From assembly GCF_035222485.1 (NCBI RefSeq), contig NC_085920.1:6930001-6994000 (forward strand): a DNA stretch of 64,000 nucleotides. Reading direction: 5' to 3'. This document shows, in pieces, positions 55,880 through 64,000 of this stretch (positions are counted from its first letter, which is position 1; the number at the start of each line of letters is the position of its first letter). Made by a program: the position numbers and the translations under genes. Under the pieces are notes generated by a model. The model was given only the letters and a program-made list of their open reading frames with translations, did not search any database and had not been told where the DNA came from. This stretch comes from Podospora pseudoanserina. Taxonomy: Eukaryota; Ascomycota; Sordariomycetes; Sordariales; Podosporaceae.

Positions 55880-56764
55880 ATGCCAGAACCTCAAGTAATT
55901 ATCATCACCGGCGCCAGCCGTGGCATCGGCCACGCCATAGCCACCCACCTCCTCAAAGCAGGCCACAAGGTCGTCCTCACAGCTCGCTCCCCTGAAAAGC
56001 TGGAGGAGCTTCAGAAAGAATACCCATCACAAGTCCGGTATCTAGCGGCTGATATGACCTTGCCTGATGTGCGTAGCATACCTCAAAACACACACAACTC
56101 ACACATCACAACTAACTAACCCCCTCCCCTCAAAGACACCCTACCAACTCAAAGAACTCACCCTCCTCCACTTCCATCACATCAACGCAGTCATCATCAA
56201 CCACGGCGCCCTCTCGCCAATGACCCGCGTCGCCAACTCCTCCATTGACGACTGGAAAGCCCTCTTCGACGCCAACTTTTTTAGCGCCCTCGCCCTAGCC
56301 AAGGAAACCATCCCCTACCTGAGAGAAACCAAAGGCCGTCTCATCTTCACCTCATCGGGCGCCGCAACAGGAGCTTACACCGCCTGGGGCGCCTACGGAA
56401 CCTCCAAAGCAGCGCTGAACCACCTTTCCAAGCACATTGCCGTTGAGGAACCAGACATCACTTCGGTAGCCGTCAGCCCTGGGAGAGTAGACACTGACAT
56501 GCAAAAGGAACTTCGAGAAAAGGGCAAGGCGGAGATGGCACCAAAAGATCACGAAGCGTTCAGCAAAGAGTTTGAAGCAGGGACATTGGTGAGACCAGAG
56601 CAGTCTGGTGGTGTTATTGCTAATCTTGCTGTATCTGCGAAGCCAGAACTGGCCGGACAGTATTTCAAGTACGTGCCTACCTGAGTCCTCACACGATAAG
56701 AGGTTGAGATGCTAACTGTTGCAGGTGGAATGCGCCAGAATTGGCCGAGTACCAATTGAGTTGA
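55880..56764 (+). CDS. Short-chain dehydrogenase/reductase (IRC24/benzil-reductase-like)
   Basis: Three exons, 55880-56068, 56136-56668 and 56725-56764 (introns 67 and 56 bp, both with CTAAC branch sites), give 253 residues. Classical SDR motifs are in order: TGASRGIG cofactor loop near residue 11, NHG in place of NAG, catalytic Ser in FTSSGAATGAY and YGTSK with Tyr and Lys. The Arg in LTARSPEKL after strand two favours NADPH. The last exon encodes WNAPELAEYQLS, a typical end for the yeast Irc24/Yir036c-like group, which reduces diketones such as benzil. The physiological substrate is unknown. Confidence 0.92.
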
Positions 56765-58061
56765 ACAAGCTGGGATGGGTCTATTTGCCGGTCAGAAATG
56801 TCCATAACCAACGAGTGAAAGCATATTCAAGATGATACAGGCGGCAAATCAGTCGAAAGATGAAAAGTCTGATTGGTTTCCACATTGTATATTCGGTTTT
56901 TTAAGCACGAAAAATTTGTTCATCACATTGCCGTGTGCTGTTGGGACATAGAATAGAAAATAGAAGGCTACCTACAAGCTAGACAACTCCAAAACCAGAC
57001 CACGGCCATCACCGTCTGGATCTAGGGACCGATATTAGTCCTCCGTCCCTCTTGCAGAAGAACAAGCTGCCATGAAGCCATCGACCGAGAAAACGAGATC
57101 AGGTGAAATGTATCCGTCATGTAGAGTCGGAATTGGAATGATAAAGTACGATAATAAACATCATGGTGTTCGTATGTCGCAGTCGAAGCGGCTCGTAGCA
57201 GGCATCTAAAATACTTTTTGAGCTGTTAGCTTTGGATTCTGAGAAGAGTCTGCAGAAAATCGGGGTGGAGGACGAGGAAAAGATCAGTAGTGTCGTTTGG
57301 CTTGACTGTGTCTATCACCATAATTGTGTATGATTGGGGCGACACGAGTATATCATCATATGAAGGTCGTCGGGGTGCTGAGCAAAGCGGAGGGTTGTAT
57401 GCTTACCTTACTGGAATGGTCGGGGGTGATCAGGCCCCCAAGAAGGCAACATTGTGTGTTTCTACAATGTCGCCGATCAGTGTTGCAAGGACAGAGCGCG
57501 CATTGGAGTGCTGTTTGTGGATGAGGAAGAAGGGAAAATTCAAATTCGCGACGAGAAGTCGCCTTTTTGTTTTCGGTGTCGGAACAACTGCGAAGGAGGG
57601 AGTTTAGAGGAACCTTGAAATTTTCAAGCTGGAGCCAAATGAGGCTGAGGTGGGGAGCTTCGCTGTTGCTTTGTGGCGCTCACGCGGCATGGCGGGGTGG
57701 GTGGGTCTCACAAGCCACAAATGCGTTGTGGGACAAGCTGAGCGCGCGACTTGGTTGGCATTGGCAGCCTTCAAAGAACCACTTTGGAAGGACGGGAGGC
57801 TAGGTATGTGAGTATAAAGGGCTGCTCACCAACCTTCAAGCTTTGAGAGCCCTCGGCTCTCCGGTTCATAACATGTGTCGAGGTCTATCAAAGCAAACCC
57901 AGTTCCAACACGCGAGGAAACCACTCTGAAGACTGAATAGCGGCATTGCATCACTTTGTTCGATACCGTCACCAAAAAAAAGTGTGTCGTTATCAAACTA
58001 TACCTTGCTTCATCCATCACCCGAGGGCGAGACCCCCTTCTTATACCCTACATATACCACC
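56765..58061. other. Intergenic region, 1.3 kb
   Basis: Between the SDR 3' end and NC2-beta, both on plus. Only short unrecognised open frames. The last 60 bp before the NC2-beta ATG contain TTATACCC and CATATACC, which may be core promoter elements. Confidence 0.5.
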
Positions 58062-59064
58062 ATGTCGGACCACGAGTTAGGAGGTAAGCCGCCGTGTTTT
58101 TAATTCTGCAGTGGAGGAAACTACACTGCGAGTTTGTCGGGTGGCGTTTTGGTTCCGTTGATGCGACCGGGAGTTTGGCGGACGCATCCTACTATTAAAC
58201 ACAGTGGAGGCCCTTTCCTAAAGTCATCTGAAGTCATGTATACACCTCTTATACAGCCTCAGGCGTCACCCGGCATACGAATAGGGACTGTCGACCCACT
58301 GGCTTTATTTACGGAGATAACAGAGAGGACAATACCTTCCCTTCATAGATCGTTGATTCGTTTGCTTCTGTTGTCTTTCCACCCCACAACAAACATCTTC
58401 ACCGCACCCCCCAGGACAAGCAAAAATGCCTTCAGAGCACATCCCCCGTCAAGACCGTTACTGGTCAGCTTTTGACAATGATGAGCTGGGTATATCTGGT
58501 TGATTTGGACTTTTGTGCTGAGACGACAGTTTGCTAACATCGTGTCTGATAGGAAATGACGACCTGTCCCTCCCCAAAGGTATGTATCTCATTCTTATCA
58601 ACCAAAGAAGCGTGTGGATTACTGACTGTTCGGCGCAGCCACTGTTCAAAAGATTGTTGGGGAGATTCTGCCATCGTCAACAGGCATCGCCTTCGCCAAG
58701 GAGGCCCGCGACCTCCTTATAGAGTGCTGTGTCGAGTTCATCACTCTCATCTCTAGCGAGGCGAACGAGATTTCTGAGAAGGAAGCCAAAAAGACTATCG
58801 CTTGTGACCACATCACCAAGGCGTTGGAGCAACTCGGCTTTGCCGACTACGTTCCTGCCGTTTTGGAAGCCGCTGCAGAGCACAAGGAAGTCCAAAAGGT
58901 GAGAGACCTTGGGGTTTCCTTTGTTACGAAGACGTGCTGACGCCCAATGATAGGGACGTGAGAAGAAGGCAAACAAGTTTGAGCAGAGCGGCATGACATT
59001 GGAGGAACTCGAACGTCTCCAGCAAGAGCAGTTTGCCGATGCTGCCAAGAGACACATAGGATGA
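58062..59064 (+). CDS. NCB2: Negative cofactor 2 beta subunit (Dr1/Ncb2)
   Basis: NC2-beta pairs with NC2-alpha through a histone fold and blocks TFIIA/TFIIB recruitment to TBP. Exons 58062-58083, 58553-58579, 58639-58898 and 58954-59064 (introns 469, 59 and 55 bp) give 139 residues: MSDHELGGNDDLSLPK, then the histone fold TVQKIVGEILP, EARDLLIECCVEFITLISSE and HITKALEQLGFADYV, then the C-terminal helix LEELERLQQEQFADAAKR. Intron 1 is far longer than the others and holds a 75-nt in-frame candidate exon (58416-58490) with its own ATG. The frame stops at RHIG, while the adjacent frame would continue with 14 acidic codons (DDEHPGIANLLEDE), so the extreme C-terminus is uncertain. Confidence 0.9.
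58416..58490 (+). other. Candidate cassette or alternative first exon of NCB2
   Basis: A 75-nt segment is bounded by a C-rich tract plus CAG acceptor (58415) and a GTATAT donor (58491). Inserted between exons 1 and 2 it keeps frame and adds 25 residues including MPSEHIPRQDRYWSAFDNDE. Its internal ATG in the context AAAAATGCC could also start a transcript-specific N-terminus that joins the same exon 2. There is no transcript evidence. Confidence 0.4.
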
Positions 59065-59420
59065 TGAACACCCAGGCATCGCCAATCTGTTGGAGGACGA
59101 GTAGACTAGGGGCACTTTGAAAGTGGTGGATTGCATTTATAGGCGTTCGTCCCTGGAAATTTTGGTAAGGTGTTAGTATAGCCTTTTCTTGTCGTCTTGA
59201 GTTCTACAAACATATGATATACCCAGGTTGAGTCTCTGACATCTTTGTTGAACCACTTCAATGAACGGAGGGAAACCAAGAATAGTGCACTCTATTGAAG
59301 ACCGCCCTGGATCCCGAAAAACCGCCATCTAGCCAGATATTTACAATGATGCCCTCTTTTATGCATCATTCACTGCCTGTGCAATACCTCCCCCTCTCTC
59401 CCATGAGCTGAAAAAAGTGT
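59065..59420. other. Convergent intergenic region
   Basis: Contains the 3' UTRs of NCB2 and the small mitochondrial-protein gene. No further feature is evident. Confidence 0.6.
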
Positions 59421-60072
59421 TTAATAGCCATCCTTGCCCCACTTGTTGTATCTGTCGTGAAGCTCCTGTCCATTGCATCAGTATTTGCCTCAAGCATACT
59501 ACATAACAGTCCATACCTTGGGCAGAGTGACGTTGGGGACGACGACGACGTTGACAGCGCTAGGGGCATCCTTGGGGGCAGCGCTGGCATCACCACCGGG
59601 GTGATACTGGTACTTGCCGTGGGTCGAACCGCTTTCCCAGGGCATGCTCTTGTCGGCGATAGGGACGGTGTTCTCGGAGGTGGACTTGGTAGGGGAGCGG
59701 CCGAAGTAGTAGCCAGCACCACCAAGAGCGCAGACCATGATACCGCCGAGGATCTATCATGATAATCATATCAGCTTTCACATGTTCCTTCAATACCCCT
59801 CCCAGCTACAGCCAAACCACGCCGCCGTTCCGTGCGCCCCGTGCCATGTTTCCAACCTAATTTTCGAATTCTCAAGCTGTGTCGAACTGCCCTCGCGGGC
59901 TACCAATTCAACATCCGGGGCGACGGCATCGGCAATGGCGGCGGTTGGACCTCGGAATTTGACGCACCAGAATCTCGGGGTTCTTCTTGGACTCGCTCTT
60001 GAGAGCCTCCTCGCCGGTGGTGAGGCGACGGACGGTCGTGCTGAAAGCTCTGCGGGCGATGAGGGAAGCCAT
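59421..60072 (-). CDS. Small mitochondrial membrane protein, unknown function
   Basis: Three exons, 59968-60072, 59517-59753 and 59421-59465 (introns 214 and 51 bp), give 128 residues. The N-terminus MASLIARRAFSTTVRRL is a typical mitochondrial presequence with an RAFST-type cleavage site. After a short polar stretch there is one membrane span (ILGGIMVCALGGAGYYFG), then a hydrophilic, Pro/Ser-rich domain that ends ELHDRYNKWGKDGY. The aromatic C-terminal motif is distinctive. The overall plan (presequence, single span, small soluble domain) fits inner-membrane accessory proteins, for example supernumerary subunits of respiratory complexes, but I cannot assign it to one. Confidence 0.8.
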
Positions 60073-61492
60073 CTCTGCGGTGTTGTCTGTCAAAGGCGGT
60101 TGCTGATGCAATAGAGCTTCGGAACTGGAATCGTGATGCTAGCTCTGGCCGAGTGGCCCTCATACGATTTCGTCAGGGCCGAAGCTTGAAGGCTTGGCGC
60201 CCGTTTCTTACGTAAGGCATCCGAACTGTATGAGCTGTGCCGTCATTGGTTGTCATCGTCATCAAAGCTTGGGGAAGCTTTCTGACTAATCATGTCTTTT
60301 TTGGGGTGGAGCGGGGGCGGACAACTGCCACGGAACTGGCCGTCAGCTGCTGACTCCACGCCTCCCTTTTCGAGCTGCAACATCAGATCACAGGACAGGA
60401 CAAGCTGCAATGCACAGGGACACAGGCACGGGTGGCAGCTTGGGTCGCATCAGTTGTCTCTCTCGAACAGCACACATCACTCAGGTCACACATAGTCCGG
60501 GCATCCTTTGGACAGATGTCGAAGCCCTGAGCGCAAGGGATGCCCAAAGCGCAATTCCAAGTCGCTGTTTGCTATTCTTCTCGAGAGTTGTGTTTGCCGC
60601 ATCTTTGTGCCACGAGCTTTGCCTTTGCTTGAGAGCATGATAGCAGTGATATCACAGTGAGCACGGCTCTGGGATTCAGGGGTAACCTGACGCAGCGCAA
60701 TTAACCCAAGAGATCGGAGGCCAATGCAAGTCCCCCACTGGACATGCTGATGCTGGGCCACTTGCCTGGGCAGCAAAAACTGGAAATAGTAGGAGAACGG
60801 GGATGGCACGGTCCTGGCCGCAGCCAGTGAGATCCCTCAACTCGTTGGTTGCCAAAAAGAAAAGAAGTCCATCCGATTCACACTCCGGGCAACGAACAAG
60901 AGACTCGGACTCTTGCTTGGTCTCGCGGCAAAGTCCCCAGGGCAGCCATTCGCACACTATTGCTTTTTCTCGACACTCTTTTTCCCCTCCTTCTTGATAT
61001 CTGTCCAACTCTTTGTCTCTCTTGATAATCAACCATACTCGCGCTCTCTACCACCCATATTCGAATCTCAGCTGCACCGTTTCGCAAACGCGAAAATCCA
61101 CGGAAGTGATCGCACCAAGACGGCAGACACAGCTGCAGTGTAGAGCATTACCCGTCCCGAAGCCACCGCCATCCAGCACTGCATTCCAGCCGTGTGTAAC
61201 GCGCCCGGACCCTCGAAGTCTAAGTGACGGTGCAACGGATATTCGTATCATCACACCGAGTCGTCCTTTCCTCTTCGTCGCACTTTGAGGCCTGTTTTTC
61301 GAGTCTATTGCCTGGTGTCCGGCCGACCTCTCCAACCACATATCCCGCCGACCAGCGATGTTATAGCGCGGTTCGAACAACACTTGAAACTTGAGCCGCC
61401 AAACGAACTGCTTGGATCCAAAATTGCATCCAATCGAGTACCCAGAACCGAGCCCTGAGCCGAGCGAAAGTGAAAACAGGCAAGACGAAACC
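60073..61492. other. Divergent intergenic region, 1.4 kb
   Basis: Between the mitochondrial-protein gene (minus) and ERF2 (plus); it should hold both promoters and the long ERF2 leader. Nothing else is recognisable. Confidence 0.55.
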
Positions 61493-63608
61493 ATGGCATC
61501 CGGGGAGGGAGCGCCGAGGGCTCTCTCTCCTACCAGCACCATTAACGATGACAGCTTTCCCCAGTTTCCGGGTCGATCTGAGATGGCTGGTCCCCCGAGT
61601 ATAATTTCCTCGCGGATGACCGATATCATGACGGATGACGGTGGAGACACGGAAGCGCACCGCGCGGCAGGCGGCAAGAGGAGGAGCGCTTTCTATTCGG
61701 ACCTCAGTTCTCGTCCAGGAACGGCGAGGACAGGAGCATCTGGGAGACCTCCATGGAGCTCAGGGACGCCTTTACGTCAGGGGCTGGCGGGAAAGCGTGG
61801 GAGCGGGACTGGAAGCATCAGCAGCGCGACACAGGCAGTTCGACCACCCAGTTCAGCAACCAGAAGCCATGTTCCGTCGTTGACATCGCATGCCTTCTTT
61901 CGTCCGATGAGTTCGCAGAAATTACAGGCGCAAAGAGGATTCGCGAGACCGACGACGGTGAACCGGCAATTTATGTCCCAGGAGGACCCCCACAACCCGG
62001 CGCGAGACAGCCTGAACTCGGCTCCAGGCGCCAAGGTAGTGAGACAGTCCGCTGATGAAGGGGACATGCAGTCACCACCCTCAAGAGGAACGGAGTTCAC
62101 CGAGCAGGATATGTACGAGAGGAGGACGGCCAACACGAGTCCGACAGGCCACCATGCGACTTCGAGCTTTTCGGATAGCGTCCGGCCGTTGCATAGGAAG
62201 CCTGGTGATGCTAGAAACCTTACCCTCGACATGAGCAAAACCTACAACAAAGCTGGCGTATCTATCCCGACTCCTGTGCGAACACCTCGATCTCTGCGAT
62301 CCAACTTTCTTATGCCGAGAAACGATTCTGGCCACAGCAACCGAGAAATGCAGGGCGGCGAGAAGCTGGACTCGGTAGCTTCATCACCCCAACTCCCACC
62401 CGCGAGCAGGGACGACAAGCACCCGTCGGAGGAGAAGACCAAGAAGGTGGGCCGCAACTATCAGTATTTCCAGGGCAACACAATCTTCTTTTTTGGAGGC
62501 AGGTTACAAAATGCGAGAGATAGACCGGTCAACATTGCGACAGGGTCTTTGGTAGTCATTCCTGGCATCTTGTTTCTGATATTCTCGGCACCTTGGATAT
62601 GGAGCAATATTTCCCCAGCGATACCCATCACCTTCGCCTATCTTTACTACCTCTGCGTGTCTTCTTTTTGCCATGCATCGGCCACGGATCCCGGGGTAGG
62701 CCTATTTTTTGTATGATGTGAGCGAGCATGGACTAACAGTGATCCAGATCCTCCCACGCAACCTACATCGATTCCCACCTTCAGAGAACAATGACCCCTG
62801 GAGGCCAAGTCCGCCGTCGACCGAATGGGTGCTCATCAAGTCTGCCGAGAAGACAGCCGCTGCCATGGAGGTGCCCTGCAAATACTGCAAGACATGCCAG
62901 ATGTGGCGTCCACCACGAGCCCACCATTGCCGTCTCTGCGACAACTGCGTCGAGACCCAGGACCACCACTGTCTGTGGCTCAACAACTGTGTTGGCCGGC
63001 GCAACTACCGCTACTTCTTCACCTTCATCCTTACCGCCACCTTGCTGGGCGTGTACCTGTCTGGTGCATCGCTTGCACAGATTCTGGTCTACCAGCACAA
63101 GCAGAAAATCAGCTTCAATGCGTCAATTTCTCACTTCCGCGTGCCCTTCGCCATGGTCATCTACGGGTTCATTGCCTTCCTGTACCCAGCCGCTTTGACG
63201 GGGTACCATGTGTTCCTAATGGCTAGGGGTGAGACGACCCGTGAATACCTCAACTCTTCCAAGTTCATCAAGGCGGAACGCTTCAGAGCCTACAATCAAG
63301 GAAGCTGGTTCAGGAACTGGTTTGTGGTGCTCTGCAGACCGAGGCCGCCAACGTACTATCAGTTCAAGCAATCATGGTACGAGGGTGATCAGAGGCTCGC
63401 ACCGACGAAGAGGATAAAGAAAGCTCGCAAGGCTGTTCCCGCTAACCCAGGGGCCGGCGTCGACTCGAAAGAGGGAATGGAGATGCAAGATGTTAAGAAC
63501 TCACCACATCTTCAACAACAACAACAGCAAGGCTTTCAAGGGCCGAGACAACTGAGGTCTCAACACGACCTCGAGAGCGGACTCGCACAGCAACCACCAA
63601 CAAACTAA
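61493..63608 (+). CDS. ERF2: DHHC palmitoyltransferase, ERF2 type
   Basis: With its partner Erf4/Shr5 this enzyme attaches palmitate to Ras and other proteins at the ER or Golgi. Two exons, 61493-62695 and 62748-63608 (intron 52 bp, GTAGGC donor, CTAAC branch), give 687 residues. Residues 1-330 are disordered and Ser/Thr-rich. YQYFQGNTIFFFGGRLQNAR begins the conserved part. Two spans follow, then the cysteine-rich domain near 445-490 (CKYCKTCQMWRPPRAHHC, CRLCDNCVETQ) with the catalytic Cys in DHHCLWLNNCVGRRNYRYF. Two more spans and the TTxE-like GETTREYLNS motif come next. The C-terminal tail contains seven Gln (QQQQQQQ). The start chosen is the first ATG of the frame. Confidence 0.94.
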
Positions 63609-64000
63609 ACACCAAACACCACACACCACACCATCAACTCGGATGGTGCCATTGTGCTACTACTGTACACACAATCTTTTTGACTATTTCCGTTTTTACG
63701 CCTCATAACCAGACTTATTCCCCGACTGTACTTGTCTTGTTCGTTTCTTCATTGACATGTTTTACACACCTTTTTTTGACGCTTATGTCCCACGCTGTTA
63801 CTGCAAAGTTCTTACGAGTTTTTCCTTTTTTATCCCCAACGAGATGTTCATTCATACATACAAAGCGGCGGCGTTTCCCACATTTTTCTTGTAAGATTTG
63901 GTGGTGGCTGGGTGTTTTTTTTTACGGACTTTTGATGACCCATCATTCAAGAGTTGGGAGACATTGTACAGTGGGTTGTACATATACACCACACGCACAC
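63609..64000. other. 3' flank of ERF2
   Basis: Probably the ERF2 3' UTR followed by spacer. Poly-T stretches occur, but no further gene is visible before the window ends. Confidence 0.5.

Overview
The window is genomic DNA of a filamentous ascomycete. Genes have one to four short introns (about 50-110 bp) with GTAAGT-type donors, CTAAC/CTGAC branch sites and CAG/TAG acceptors. Start contexts are of the CCAAAATGG type, and the products are typical fungal proteins (RID, ERF2, ATG29, TRI12-like transporter, FRE-type reductase). The RID-type cytosine methyltransferase is 752 residues long, the length I recall for the Podospora anserina protein, so Podospora or a close member of the Sordariales is my best guess. 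That placement is an inference, not a measurement. I saw no tRNA, rRNA, CRISPR array or intact transposon.

Layout. 0-14 kb: three minus-strand genes, namely a large disordered coiled-coil protein, the SEN1 RNA/DNA helicase (four exons) and an HhH-GPD DNA glycosylase with a very acidic tail. 14-21 kb: a 2.9 kb non-coding leader, then RID on plus, convergent with the EAF elongation factor on minus. 21-25 kb: a spacer holding a 40-bp triple repeat, then a GH76 (DFG5/DCW1-like) wall mannosidase with an unusual C-terminal tail. 25-32.5 kb: gene-poor, with one small membrane protein, one weak candidate gene, TGCGCGCA palindromes and a decayed tandem repeat. 32.6-38.5 kb: ATG29 (minus), a Nup53-type nucleoporin (plus) and an IVY1-like I-BAR protein (minus). 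39.4-44.7 kb: acyl-protein thioesterase (minus), LigB/DODA-type dioxygenase (plus) and a TRI12-type MFS transporter (minus). 47.3-50.1 kb: ferric reductase (minus). 53-56.8 kb: a weak small membrane ORF, a DAO-family FAD oxidoreductase (minus) and an SDR (plus). 58-63.6 kb: NC2-beta (plus), a small mitochondrial membrane protein (minus) and the ERF2 palmitoyltransferase (plus).

The genes do not form an operon or an obvious metabolite cluster; most are housekeeping. Functional pairs do occur: ERF2 adds and the thioesterase removes S-palmitate; SEN1, EAF and NC2-beta act on RNA polymerase II transcription; ATG29 and IVY1 act at the autophagosome and vacuole; RID and the glycosylase act on DNA bases.

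Most notable observations: the RID EQT signature; a possible in-frame 75-nt cassette exon in NC2-beta; a 10-nt microexon in ATG29; apparent one-base shifts in the ATG29 leader (a C run), in the IVY1-like gene (two G runs) and near the NC2-beta stop; an N-terminal anchor with a second start in the dioxygenase; and a recurring switch from C-rich to G-rich sense strand inside single genes. All exon limits were read by eye from splice consensus and checked for reading-frame closure.
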